Positions 9,131 to 18,142 are shown, counted from the stretch's first letter. The stretch is 64,000 bases of DNA from Clostridia bacterium (GCA_024403775.1 JAKSRE010000002.1:62001-126000), one strand, 5' to 3'. The notes: generated by a model not told the origin, from the sequence alone. Numbers and translations are program-made.

Positions 9131-9772
9131 ATGAGTTCAAATTTATATGGAAAATATAGCAATAAAACTTCTGTGAAGAAGTCCAAAACAAGTCAGAAGA
9201 CAGTTGACTTGATTGATAACGAATATAAGCAGAGACCAAGAAGTAAACTGGTCGAGATATCTAGAGATACACCTAGACCTACTTTAGAAGAGAAAATAAA
9301 ATTAAAAGAAGGTTCTGAAGGCGATAGTTTAGATAGTAATATGCAGTTATCTCCTATGAATAAGGCTGTTAATACTGATAAGCAGAATAAAAGAGTTCAG
9401 GTAGAAATCTGGGGAAGACATTATTATCTTGGTTCTAGAGAAGGATTAAGTGAAGATAAGATTAGAAGAGTTGCTGAATTTGCAGATTCATTATTAACAA
9501 AAACTTCCGATAATAATCCTGGACTTATTGACAGCAGAGTAGCAATTCTTGCTTTGCTTGATTGTTCTGAAAAGTATATCGAACTTGAAGATAAATATAA
9601 TAATATGAGAACAGATTATATTTATTATCGTCAGAAGGAAGAAGAGAAGTTTAAGGGTAATCCAATTGAAGATACTCCTATGCAGGATTTCTTCGATTCG
9701 AAGGATCTAGACACAAAAGAACATAAGGAAGCGCATACATCGAGAGGAAAGAATAAGAATGAACAAAATTGA
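9131..9772 (+). CDS. ZapA-like cell-division protein with a long N-terminal extension
   Basis: 213 aa. Residues about 85-165 (VQVEIWGRHYYLGSREGLSE..., then the RVAILALLDCSEKYIELEDKY helix) match ZapA, a small FtsZ-bundling protein whose C-terminal half is a coiled coil. ZapA is normally about 85-100 aa. Here roughly 84 residues rich in Lys, Ser and Asp precede the domain, and about 45 charged residues follow it; both look disordered. The RBS is GTGGAG before the ATG. The final 14 bases overlap the U32 peptidase gene, implying translational coupling. Calling it a divisome factor is inference from the domain. Confidence 0.75.
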   Translation: MSSNLYGKYSNKTSVKKSKTSQKTVDLIDNEYKQRPRSKLVEISRDTPRPTLEEKIKLKEGSEGDSLDSNMQLSPMNKAVNTDKQNKRVQVEIWGRHYYLGSREGLSEDKIRRVAEFADSLLTKTSDNNPGLIDSRVAILALLDCSEKYIELEDKYNNMRTDYIYYRQKEEEKFKGNPIEDTPMQDFFDSKDLDTKEHKEAHTSRGKNKNEQN

Positions 9773-12140
9773 ATTGATGGCTCCAGCCGGTAATCTTGAC
9801 ATTTTAAAAGCTGCTGTTGATTATGGTGCAGATGCAGTTTATTTGGGAGTTGGCGCATTTAATGCAAGAATGAATGCAGATAATTTTGGATTTGAAGAAC
9901 TTCAGGAAGGCATCAGATATGCAAAACTGAGAAGTTCCAAAGTTTATCTTACCTTAAATACAATTGTTAATTCTTTTGAGATGGAAGAAGCTGTTGTTAC
10001 TGCTGCTAATGCTTATGATCTTGGAATTGATGGAATTATCATTCAGGACCTTGGACTTGCTATGGCTATTCATAAGCAGTATCCTAATATTCCGCTTATA
10101 GCTAGTACACAGATGAATATTTTTTCTGTATCTGAGTATTCAAAACTTAAGGAATTAGGTTTTAGCAGAATTGTATTACCACGTGAATTATCTATGGATG
10201 AGATTAGAAGACGCAATAAAGCAGCTTCAAGACTTAAGCTTCAGACTGAAGTATTTGCACATGGTGCAATTTGTGTTTGCTGCTCTGGATTGTGTCTTTT
10301 CAGTAGTATGAATAAGAGTGGTTCAAGAAGTGGAAACAGAGGTCTTTGTGCTCAGCCATGTCGTCAGGAATATAAGCTTTCTAAGCAGAATACTGAGATT
10401 AAATCAGGTCATCTTTTATCTCTAAAGGATAGAAGCATAATTGAATATTTAAGTGACATTATCGAATCTGGCACTACTTCAATTAAGATTGAAGGAAGAA
10501 TGAGAGATATAAATTATGTTAAGAGTACAGTTAAGGCCTATAGAACTTTAATTGATGCTTACTATGAAGGAAGCCTCAATGATTCAACAGTTAAATCTGT
10601 CATGAATGATCTTCTGGTTAATTTTAATCGTGGTGGAAAATTTACTTCACAGTATTTAAGCGGTAATAAGCAGAAGGATTTCTTATCTGGTGAATATGTT
10701 GGTAAATTTGGTTTGAAACTTGGAATAATCAGATCTACTGATGCCAAGAAAGGTACAGTAACTTTTACTTTCAATGAGAAGTTACCACTTCCTTCAAGAG
10801 GCGATTATTTATCAGTAAGAGATGGTTCTAAGGAAATCTGTTCTTTCCCAATCGGTAAAGTTCATGAGATGCCAAAGGCACTTGCTGTTAAAGGTCTTCA
10901 CCCAGACATGATTGTTAAACTTCAGGAAAATATGTCTGTATACTTAATGGGACATGAGACTGAATTTGATAAGAAGGATTATCGTAAAACACATATTAAT
11001 CTTTCTATTGATAGTACTGATACTACTATTACAGCAAGTGCACGAGTAGTTAGCGGAATGCATAAAGAGGTGTTTGCTGAGTTTGAGTTAGATCTCGAAA
11101 ATGATTTCGAAGGTAATCCACTTACTAATGAGCGTGTTGAAGCTCAGATGCGCAAATTTGGTGATACTCCATTTGTTGTTGATGAGGTGTTCATAGTATC
11201 TGAGACTGGTTTTGCCTGTAGAATTAGTACTATAAATGAACTTAGAAGAGGATTAGTAGATAATCTCATTTCTGAGATTATGTTTAATGATGAACACTAT
11301 CTAAATAATGATTTTGAAGATTTCTTTGATTTTGATGCTGAACCAGAAAGTAATCAGGATGATGAAGATTTATTTGTAGATGAAGGAAGTATAACCAATA
11401 TGGTTTACTATCCATCTTATAAGATGATCGGTTCTGACATGAATTTGGACTATGACTGGTATGCTTTTAATATTTATGATTTGTGTGTAAAAGCCTTTAG
11501 AGAAAGCATAATTAAGTTCATTAACGATAATGAGAAGAAGTTAGTAGTTGTATTGCCTGATTTCTATCATGATTTTGTAAAAAGAGCCTTTAATGATGCA
11601 ATTATTGAATTAAAGGAAAGATTAGGAAGTTCCTTTGTTGCTTATATTGATTCCTGCATCGTAAATAGCGGTAATGACAAAGATTTTGATGAGAATAATG
11701 AACTTATGCATTTTGTATCTGGTGGAACCAATATTTATAATAATGATACTGCTGATATTGCTATTTCAATGAATGATGGTCTCTATCCTTCATATGAGCT
11801 TCAGACTGATGAGGCTCTTGAAGCTTTACTTAAATGTAAGCAGAAAGAAGGCAAATATGTTCTTCTTCATAAGGAAGGAAGAATCCCTTGGATGCAGTCA
11901 GACTTCTGTTCAATTGGTGCTCATCAGGATAAGTGCAGATCTTGTTTTGACAGTGTATATTACACACTTAAGGCATCAGATGATTTGAAGTCAGAACCAA
12001 CAGAACTTTATGTGTTCTCCAGACCAATTGATTGTTCTTCATCTATCTGGGGAGATGCAAAAAATAAATTTACTGACGACGATTCTTATACATTGTCAGA
12101 TGCTGGATTTAACGTAATTAATGTAGATGTTATTGTCTAA
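9759..12140 (+). CDS. U32 family peptidase / RlhA-like 23S rRNA hydroxylation protein
   Basis: 793 aa. The N-terminal ELMAPAGNLDILKAAVDYGADAVYLG-type start is the hallmark of the U32 (collagenase-like) family, followed by the signature region near 165-205 with its Cys cluster (VCCSGLCLFS, GLCAQPCRQEY). A DUF3656-like middle and a second half carrying CSIGAHQDKCRSC near the C-terminus make it a two-part long-form member. In E. coli the long-form relative RlhA (YdcP) is required for hydroxylation of a 23S rRNA cytidine, and others act as hydroxylases with prephenate-derived cofactor. True protease activity is doubtful. It overlaps zapA at its start and the dut leader at its end. Confidence 0.85.
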   Translation: MNKIELMAPAGNLDILKAAVDYGADAVYLGVGAFNARMNADNFGFEELQEGIRYAKLRSSKVYLTLNTIVNSFEMEEAVVTAANAYDLGIDGIIIQDLGLAMAIHKQYPNIPLIASTQMNIFSVSEYSKLKELGFSRIVLPRELSMDEIRRRNKAASRLKLQTEVFAHGAICVCCSGLCLFSSMNKSGSRSGNRGLCAQPCRQEYKLSKQNTEIKSGHLLSLKDRSIIEYLSDIIESGTTSIKIEGRMRDINYVKSTVKAYRTLIDAYYEGSLNDSTVKSVMNDLLVNFNRGGKFTSQYLSGNKQKDFLSGEYVGKFGLKLGIIRSTDAKKGTVTFTFNEKLPLPSRGDYLSVRDGSKEICSFPIGKVHEMPKALAVKGLHPDMIVKLQENMSVYLMGHETEFDKKDYRKTHINLSIDSTDTTITASARVVSGMHKEVFAEFELDLENDFEGNPLTNERVEAQMRKFGDTPFVVDEVFIVSETGFACRISTINELRRGLVDNLISEIMFNDEHYLNNDFEDFFDFDAEPESNQDDEDLFVDEGSITNMVYYPSYKMIGSDMNLDYDWYAFNIYDLCVKAFRESIIKFINDNEKKLVVVLPDFYHDFVKRAFNDAIIELKERLGSSFVAYIDSCIVNSGNDKDFDENNELMHFVSGGTNIYNNDTADIAISMNDGLYPSYELQTDEALEALLKCKQKEGKYVLLHKEGRIPWMQSDFCSIGAHQDKCRSCFDSVYYTLKASDDLKSEPTELYVFSRPIDCSSSIWGDAKNKFTDDDSYTLSDAGFNVINVDVIV

Positions 12141-12153
12141 TCAGGAGGATAAA

Positions 12154-12657
12154 ATGGACCAGGAAAAGGTAATTCTTAAGATAGAAAAATGCAGAGAAGA
12201 AGCAGTTATTCCTACATTTGCTAATTTTGGTGATGCCGGAATGGATTTATACAGCTGTAAAGATGTTCTTATTGAACCTGGTAGAAGTGCATTAATTCCA
12301 ATTGGAATTAAAATGGCCATACCAGTTGGTTATGAAGTTCAGATTCGTCCAAGAAGTGGTATATCATTAAATACTCCTATTAGAATTCCTAATGCGCCAG
12401 GAACAATTGATTCTGGCTACAGGGATGAGATTAATGTCATATTGTATAACTGTTCATTTATGAATGAATCTATTGATGGTGAACCTTTGACACTTAAGAC
12501 CAAAGGCAATAAGCACGGTAATTATTTAATCAAAAAGGGTGACCGAGTTGCTCAGATGGTTTTTGCAAAGGTAACTTATCCTGAAATCGAAGTTGTTGCT
12601 TCTGTTCAGGAAGAAGGCGTAAATCGTGGTGGTGGATTTGGATCATCTGGTATCTGA
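12154..12657 (+). CDS. dut: dUTP diphosphatase
   Basis: 167 aa. It hydrolyses dUTP to dUMP and PPi, keeping uracil out of DNA. All five trimeric dUTPase motifs are present in order: DAGMDLYS, RPRSGIS, PGTIDSGYRDEI, GDRVAQM and the C-terminal RGGGFGSSG. The start is the ATG preceded by AGGAGG (12142-12147). The open frame continues nine codons upstream into the end of the U32 peptidase gene, but that extension has no RBS. Active trimer expected in the cytosol. Confidence 0.96.
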   Translation: MDQEKVILKIEKCREEAVIPTFANFGDAGMDLYSCKDVLIEPGRSALIPIGIKMAIPVGYEVQIRPRSGISLNTPIRIPNAPGTIDSGYRDEINVILYNCSFMNESIDGEPLTLKTKGNKHGNYLIKKGDRVAQMVFAKVTYPEIEVVASVQEEGVNRGGGFGSSGI

Positions 12658-12704
12658 TGAGTTTATGATATTTAGTTTTTGATTTTGATTTTCGAGAGGA
12701 AAAC

Positions 12705-13685
12705 ATGGTTGAGATATTTAAGTCAATAAATGAGCGTGAGATGAATGGTAAGCAGCTTCATAAGGTCAAGAAGACTGAAGGTATTTCTGACGACTGCTGG
12801 ATTGATATGTATTCTCCAACAGAGCAGGAAATTGCGGAAGTTGTTAATACTCTTGGTATCCCTGATGAATTTGTAAGAGACTCCTTGGATGAAGAAGAGA
12901 GACCACGTATCGATTATGATGAGGATACTGATTCTATCCTGGTAATTGTTGACGTACCATATACAAGACGAGAGCAGTCTATTTCCAAGTATGAGACTAC
13001 TCCACTTGGTATTATTATTACACGTAAAAATGTTGTAACCGTATCTCTTCATAAGACAGCAGTATTAGACCCATTTAAGAATAATCGAGTTAAAGATTTA
13101 GTTTTAAATTATCGTACAAGATTTGTTCTTTTAGTCCTTTTGAATGTTGCGAAAGACTATTTAAGACTTCTCAGATATATTGACAAGAATCTTGATTTGA
13201 CCGCTTCAAATCTTCAAAAGGGAATTAAGAATGAGGATCTTTACGAGATAATGGAAATTAGTAAAACACTCGTATATTTTACAACTTCTCTTAAATCGGA
13301 TGAGGCAGTAATTGATAAATTAATCAGAGGAAGAAGACTTAAGAAATACAATGAAGATGAGGAACTTCTTGATGATGTAATGATTGAATTCAGACAGGCT
13401 CATGAGATGTCTGAGATTTATACAAATATTGTTAATAATACTCAGGAAGCTTATTCTTCAATCATTAACAATAATATGAATGTTGTGATGAAGGTATTGG
13501 CTGCTGCGACTATCATAATGGAAATTCCTAATATTTTTACAAGCTTTTTTGGTCAGAACTGTCCAATGCCTTGGGATGAGGGATTTAAGTCCAATCCATT
13601 GCCTTTTATATGTATAACAGTTTTTTGTATTGCCACTATCGTTGTATCAACGTGGTTTATGAAGCGAAAGGGATTGCTAAAGTAA
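12705..13685 (+). CDS. CorA-family divalent-cation transporter with variant GQN motif
   Basis: 326 aa. A long charged N-terminal cytoplasmic domain is followed by a helix and two C-terminal transmembrane segments (about 263-283 and 294-316), as in CorA Mg2+ channels. The loop after the first segment reads FFGQNCPMPW, where CorA proteins have Y-G-M-N; Met is replaced by Gln. GMN is the selectivity signature at the pore mouth, so altered ion preference or regulation is possible. The RBS is GAGAGG. The alpha/beta-hydrolase-like gene begins at the next base after the stop, indicating one transcript. Confidence 0.85.
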   Translation: MVEIFKSINEREMNGKQLHKVKKTEGISDDCWIDMYSPTEQEIAEVVNTLGIPDEFVRDSLDEEERPRIDYDEDTDSILVIVDVPYTRREQSISKYETTPLGIIITRKNVVTVSLHKTAVLDPFKNNRVKDLVLNYRTRFVLLVLLNVAKDYLRLLRYIDKNLDLTASNLQKGIKNEDLYEIMEISKTLVYFTTSLKSDEAVIDKLIRGRRLKKYNEDEELLDDVMIEFRQAHEMSEIYTNIVNNTQEAYSSIINNNMNVVMKVLAAATIIMEIPNIFTSFFGQNCPMPWDEGFKSNPLPFICITVFCIATIVVSTWFMKRKGLLK

Positions 13686-14714
13686 ATGAGCAACAGTTTT
13701 TATTCAGGTAAACAGAATAAGCATTTCAGAAGAGGAAATAATAGCTTTATCTTTCAGGCAGCACTTGTTTTAAGTATAATTGCGGTAATTCTTGTAAGTA
13801 TGATTGTACTTACTATTTTCTCTTCCAATAATTTGATGGGAATTGAAGGAGAACCAGTATCAAATGTACCTTCAAACGTTCTTCCTTCATATTCAACATG
13901 TTCATTTCAGTCTTATGATGGTCAGACCAATCTTTCTGGATGGTTTTTTAAGTGCGATAATCCAGTATCGACAGTTATATTAGTACACGATGTTGGAGAT
14001 AACAGACTCCAGTTTGGCGTAAATATGATTGATATGGTTGAGCAGCTTCTTGATAACCACTATAATGTTTTCCTTTTCGATCAGCGCAATACAGGTGACT
14101 CAGAGGGTGATATTGTTGGCTATGGTTATCTTGAATGGCAGGATGTTCTTGGAGCAATTGCCCAGGTAAAAAAGATTTCTGTTACCACAAATGTTATTCT
14201 TTATGGGGTAGGAACTGGAGTTACTTCTTCGCTATTAGCTTATGATATGCTTCCACCAGTAGATTGTAAGGAAAGTGATTTGAATCGATATAGTAATGAT
14301 ATCATCGCTTTAGGTTTTAATCAGAGTTATATTGTTGGATTCATTTTCGATTCTCCTGCAAAGAATTCTGACGATTATATTTCTCCTGTTGTAGCTCAGA
14401 CGGAGTTTTTGGGAAGTATTACAAAGAATACTGTTCCTTATGCCATCAGAATCTCATCTGGAGTAGATTCTTCTCTGAATATAGCTTCTGAGATTTCTAG
14501 ACTACCTATACCTGTTTGTATTATTTATGGTGGACATGATTCTTTTATTGGTGCTGACAAAATAAATCAGCTTGTTACGGAAAGAAACAGAATCAATGAA
14601 CATCTTACTTCATCACTTTTGGTTCCTGGAGCAGGATATCTTGAATCCTATAATTCAGACAGAGAATTGTATATTGAAACGGTAATCAATTATCTTAACA
14701 AGTTCTTTGACTGA
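13686..14714 (+). CDS. Membrane-anchored alpha/beta-hydrolase-fold protein lacking catalytic Ser and His
   Basis: 342 aa. One N-terminal transmembrane anchor (about 22-46) precedes an alpha/beta-hydrolase domain on the outer face (DQRNTGDSEG at 132-141, WQDVLGAI at 151-158). In active relatives the nucleophile elbow is G-x-S-x-G; here it is GVGTG (174-178), so Gly176 replaces the Ser. The acid appears intact as Asp285 in YGGHD. The usual GAGH histidine site reads GAGY (Tyr318). Two of three triad residues are therefore missing, and the protein is probably not a classical esterase or peptidase. It lies flush against the CorA-like gene. A binding or regulatory role is speculation. Confidence 0.8.
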   Translation: MSNSFYSGKQNKHFRRGNNSFIFQAALVLSIIAVILVSMIVLTIFSSNNLMGIEGEPVSNVPSNVLPSYSTCSFQSYDGQTNLSGWFFKCDNPVSTVILVHDVGDNRLQFGVNMIDMVEQLLDNHYNVFLFDQRNTGDSEGDIVGYGYLEWQDVLGAIAQVKKISVTTNVILYGVGTGVTSSLLAYDMLPPVDCKESDLNRYSNDIIALGFNQSYIVGFIFDSPAKNSDDYISPVVAQTEFLGSITKNTVPYAIRISSGVDSSLNIASEISRLPIPVCIIYGGHDSFIGADKINQLVTERNRINEHLTSSLLVPGAGYLESYNSDRELYIETVINYLNKFFD

Positions 14715-14734
14715 TAATTAATTTGGAGTATAAT
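14707..14734 (+). promoter_or_regulatory. Promoter for tsaD-smpB
   Basis: TTGACT (14707-14712), 16-base spacer, TATAAT (14729-14734). The -35 hexamer overlaps the stop codon of the preceding gene. The predicted start lies about 40 bases ahead of tsaD. Confidence 0.55.
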
Positions 14735-14779
14735 AATTTTTATTTCTTTGTAGAGAATTGGTTAAACTAGGTAAATGTC

Positions 14780-15802
14780 ATGGATAGCAATGATTTGAAT
14801 AGAAAAGATGTATATATTCTTGGAATTGAGTCTTCATGTGATGAGACTGCTGTGTCTGTTGTAAAAAATGGAAGGGAAGTTCTTAGTAACGAGATTGCTT
14901 CTCAGGCTGATTTCCATGAACAGTTTGGTGGTGTAGTACCAGAACTCGCGTCCAGAATGCATATTGAAGCAGTATATCCTTGTATTGTAAATGGACTAAA
15001 AAAAGCGAATCTTAGTTTTAGAGATATTGATGCAGTTGCTGTTACATATGGACCAGGACTTGTTGGCGCATTGCTTGTAGGTTTGTCTGCTGCAAAGGGT
15101 GTATGTGAAGCTACTGGTCTTCCACTTATCGGCGTTAATCATATGCATGGCCATATTGCAGCAAATTACATTACTCACAAAGATTTAGAGCCACCTTTTA
15201 TTTGTCTTTGTGTCAGTGGTGGACATAGTCAGATTATCCTGGTAAAAGACTATCTTGATTTTGAACTTCTTGGTACAACAAGAGATGATGCAGCTGGTGA
15301 AGCAATTGATAAGATTGCAAGAGTAATCGGTCTTGGTTATCCAGGTGGACCAAAGATGGATAAGGCAGCTCAAGGTGGCAATGTTACTAGATATACATTT
15401 GCAAAAACGCATATGAATGATACTCTCGATTTCTCATTCAGTGGAATTAAGACATCTGCATTAAATCAGATAAATAAACTTAAAATGCAGGGAGAAGATA
15501 TTGATATCTGCGATTTTGCTGCTTCCTACCAGCAGCATATTGCTAATGAACTGGTTAGAAATACTATTATTGCTGCAAAATCCAAAGGCATTCGTAAGAT
15601 TTGTATTGCGGGTGGAGTTAGTGCAAATTCATTCCTTCGCAATGAATTGAAGAAGCAGGGTAAGAAATTTGATTTGTATTTCCCTGAAATGAAATATTGT
15701 ACAGATAATGCTGCCATGATTGCGTCTATTGGTTATTTTGAATATGTGAAGGGAACAAGGCATGGACTGGATTTGAATGCCTGTCCTTCATTGGAATTGT
15801 AA
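14780..15802 (+). CDS. tsaD: tRNA N6-adenosine threonylcarbamoyltransferase TsaD
   Basis: 340 aa, standard family length. TsaD (Gcp/YgjD) transfers threonylcarbamoyl from TC-AMP to A37 of ANN-decoding tRNAs, with TsaB and TsaE. Visible: GIESSCDETA at the N-terminus, the metal-binding HMHGH, the ASNA-type CVSGGHSQI strand-loop, GYPGGPKMD, and the late CIAGGVSANSFLR and DNAAMIA segments. All expected metal ligands appear present. The gene runs into smpB, whose ATG lies 19 bases after the stop. Confidence 0.97.
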   Translation: MDSNDLNRKDVYILGIESSCDETAVSVVKNGREVLSNEIASQADFHEQFGGVVPELASRMHIEAVYPCIVNGLKKANLSFRDIDAVAVTYGPGLVGALLVGLSAAKGVCEATGLPLIGVNHMHGHIAANYITHKDLEPPFICLCVSGGHSQIILVKDYLDFELLGTTRDDAAGEAIDKIARVIGLGYPGGPKMDKAAQGGNVTRYTFAKTHMNDTLDFSFSGIKTSALNQINKLKMQGEDIDICDFAASYQQHIANELVRNTIIAAKSKGIRKICIAGGVSANSFLRNELKKQGKKFDLYFPEMKYCTDNAAMIASIGYFEYVKGTRHGLDLNACPSLEL

Positions 15803-15821
15803 AGGTAATTGGGTATATAAT

Positions 15822-16292
15822 ATGGCTATAGTTAAAGGTGTAAAAATAATTGCTGAGAATCGTAAAGCTTTTCACGATTATTTTATTGAAGAGAAATATG
15901 AATGTGGTATTGTACTTTCGGGAACGGAAGTAAAGAGTCTTCGTGCAGGCAAAGTGAATCTAAAGGATTCATATGTAACTGTAAAAGATGGCGAGATATT
16001 TTTAATAGGTGTCCACATAAGTCCATATGAGAATGGAAATAGATTTAATCTTGATCCTATGCGTACACGTAAATTGTTAATGCATAAGAATGAGATTATT
16101 CGTTTATATTCTACTGTTAAACAGGATGGTTTGACACTTGTTCCTACAAAATGTTATTTTAAGGATAGTAAAGTTAAGTTTGAGATTGGACTTGCTCGTG
16201 GTAAAAAGAATTATGATAAGCGTGATGTAATGGCTAAGAAACAGGCTGATCGTGATATCGAGCGTGCTATGAAACAAAGAAGCAGAGGATGA
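15822..16292 (+). CDS. smpB: SsrA-binding protein SmpB
   Basis: 156 aa. It binds tmRNA and carries it to stalled ribosomes for trans-translation. Visible: IAENRKAFHDYFI, the GTEVKSLRAGKVNLKDSY motif, HISPYENGNRFN and the basic tail with KRDVMAKKQADRDIERAMKQ. The open frame extends 15 codons upstream into tsaD, but SmpB proteins start close to this Met, and AAAGGT lies upstream. No ssrA gene is visible within the following intergenic space. Confidence 0.96.
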   Translation: MAIVKGVKIIAENRKAFHDYFIEEKYECGIVLSGTEVKSLRAGKVNLKDSYVTVKDGEIFLIGVHISPYENGNRFNLDPMRTRKLLMHKNEIIRLYSTVKQDGLTLVPTKCYFKDSKVKFEIGLARGKKNYDKRDVMAKKQADRDIERAMKQRSRG

Positions 16293-16308
16293 GGATAAGG
16301 ATTAACTG

Positions 16309-16827
16309 ATGATTAAGAACAAAGACGTAACAGTATCGGTTAAATATTTTGCATTGGCAAGCTTGTTTTGGATATTATCTGTAATTTGGCTTGCAATTAT
16401 TATTTATTTAGCCTGTGAAGTTTCTGTTGATTCTACTGCTCGTAGTCTTCAAACTGTGGATGTACTAAGTTCTACTCTAAGTATAAGTGTTCCAGAGGAA
16501 ATTGTTCGTAAAGGGGCACATGTTGCTGAATTCGGTGTTTTATCCTTCTTGTTTTATTTCTCATTACTTTTTACTAATCGTATTTCTAATGACTATTCTT
16601 TTAAGAGCACTGATGCAAATCTTATTCGTTCCGAGAATGAATACTGCATTGTATTTACAATCTGGTTATCAACAATGGTAGCTTTTGTTAGTGAATATCT
16701 CCAGCTTTATATTGAAGGAAGATCTGGAAGCGTAATAGATGTACTTATTGATTCTGTTGGAATTTTTGTAGTGCTTTTGGTAATCCGAATAGCTTTTTCT
16801 ATAAAAATTATGATAAGTAATCATTGA
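16309..16827 (+). CDS. VanZ-like membrane protein
   Basis: 172 aa with four predicted transmembrane segments (about 12-38, 72-90, 118-138, 146-166). The pair VRKGAHVAEFGVLSF and SEYLQLYIEGRSGSVIDVLIDSVG is the VanZ-like family pattern. VanZ itself gives low teicoplanin resistance, but most chromosomal members have no known function. It lies 16 bases after smpB and is followed by two hairpin terminators, closing the tsaD operon. Confidence 0.8.
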   Translation: MIKNKDVTVSVKYFALASLFWILSVIWLAIIIYLACEVSVDSTARSLQTVDVLSSTLSISVPEEIVRKGAHVAEFGVLSFLFYFSLLFTNRISNDYSFKSTDANLIRSENEYCIVFTIWLSTMVAFVSEYLQLYIEGRSGSVIDVLIDSVGIFVVLLVIRIAFSIKIMISNH

Positions 16828-16851
16828 TTAGTATATAGTTATAGTAAAAAG

Positions 16852-16880
16852 GCATCCCTTTTAAAGGGATGCTATTTTGG
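16852..16880 (+). terminator. Intrinsic terminator of the tsaD operon
   Basis: GCATCCCTT (16852-16860) pairs with AAGGGATGC (16864-16872), followed by TATTTT. Confidence 0.6.
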
Positions 16881-16882
16881 TG

Positions 16883-16918
16883 AAAAAAAAAGAGACCTCA
16901 CAGGGAGGTCTCTTTTAA
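16883..16918. terminator. Bidirectional intrinsic terminator between convergent genes
   Basis: AGAGACCTC (16891-16899) pairs with GAGGTCTCT (16905-16913). A run of eight A lies on the left and TTTT on the right, so it can serve both the + strand VanZ-like gene and the - strand DUF3048 gene. Confidence 0.8.
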
Positions 16919-16930
16919 ATTTTGTAATAA

Positions 16931-18142
16931 TCACTCTGCGTCATTAATCTTTACATCATCTACAGAAATTTTCTTAAACTCATCGTTATCAACTACACAG
17001 ATATAGGTAATACCACGGTTAACCTGAACTTCTTCTCCAGCATCATTGTAAAGAACGATAAGATCATTAGGAGAATCCTTTGTCCAAGTGAGATGGATGT
17101 ACTTACCACTATTAAAGTAGTAACCTTCGCCACCTTCCTCAAGGTAAGCATCAACAGTACCATCTCCATGACCAGTGATTCTAGCGTAGATAACAACTAC
17201 ATTATTTACGAAAAGCTGTTCACCTGTTGTCTCATCAAGCTGAGCACTTCCGTACTGTGACTTATAATAACCATTTAATTCTGCATCATATTCAAATAAT
17301 GCATCGTCATTTGTAGGTGAGAAGTAAACATTTAAGTTCTCACATGTGAGAGTAGAATTTGCAATATCTTCTGAGTTATCAGGAACATAATTAAAGAGGA
17401 GTGGAGTCTCACCAGTTCTCTCTATATTAAAATAGTCAATACCTTCACTGATGTGTGCACCATCTGATACAGCTGTATGCTCAAGAGCTCTCTGTGAAAG
17501 CCATACTGAGTCTCTCCAGAAGAAAAGACCTGTTGGAAGAACAACTTCACCATTAGCAGAATTGTTTGATCCACTTGAACAGTTGTTACCGTCGATGTGA
17601 TCAATACCCCAGGCACTAATGTGGTCAGGTACTCGTGCATTACGTCCATAATGGATAAAGATAGAATTATTACCAGCAGCAAGATCAGTTGACATGATAC
17701 GGGCACTTCTAAGTGAACCGATTTCTGGAACTTCGTTTACATCAGCAAATACGCAAAGAAGACGTGTCTGACCTCCTTCTGTCTGATATTCATAAATCGC
17801 ATCAGCCTGACTAATACCACGCTGAGACATAGCGTTATAGCAGTTGTTTACAACGATTGCAACACTTCTATAACCAACATTTTCAGGATTCATATCCTGA
17901 AGACCAGATACAGGGTTAACTGCCATAGGGTTTGAAGGATCATATAATCCATTTACAAGCTCTGTAGTTGTTGTAGTTGTTTCCTCTTCTGTTGTAGTAG
18001 TTGCTTCTGTAGTAGTAGCAGCTGTTGTTGTAGCTGCTGTAGTAGTAGCAACAGTTTCTTCTGTCTCATTCTTTCCACAAGCAGAAAGATTAAACATAAG
18101 AATAAATGAAGTTAATAGTGCAATTGATTTTTTATACTTCAT
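16931..18142 (-). CDS. DUF3048 (YerB-like) lipoprotein with Thr-rich linker
   Basis: 403 aa. A signal peptide ends in the lipobox LSAC (Cys about 21), so the protein should be lipid-anchored outside the membrane. Residues about 30-60 are almost entirely Thr, Glu and Ala. The remainder matches the two-part DUF3048 family (N-terminal part with RSARIMSTDLA and HYGRNARVPD; C-terminal beta-rich part). The B. subtilis relative YerB has no firmly established activity that I know. The start was placed by GAGGAGG six bases from the ATG; the longer frame adds 11 codons through that RBS. Divergent from an LCP gene, suggesting an envelope role. Confidence 0.85.
   Translation of the reverse strand: MKYKKSIALLTSFILMFNLSACGKNETEETVATTTAATTTAATTTEATTTTEEETTTTTTELVNGLYDPSNPMAVNPVSGLQDMNPENVGYRSVAIVVNNCYNAMSQRGISQADAIYEYQTEGGQTRLLCVFADVNEVPEIGSLRSARIMSTDLAAGNNSIFIHYGRNARVPDHISAWGIDHIDGNNCSSGSNNSANGEVVLPTGLFFWRDSVWLSQRALEHTAVSDGAHISEGIDYFNIERTGETPLLFNYVPDNSEDIANSTLTCENLNVYFSPTNDDALFEYDAELNGYYKSQYGSAQLDETTGEQLFVNNVVVIYARITGHGDGTVDAYLEEGGEGYYFNSGKYIHLTWTKDSPNDLIVLYNDAGEEVQVNRGITYICVVDNDEFKKISVDDVKINDAE

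Noticed and set aside
16293-16930. tmRNA (ssrA) gene next to smpB
   Set aside because: The only space holds the VanZ-like gene and two terminators; no tRNA-like ends or CCA were found.
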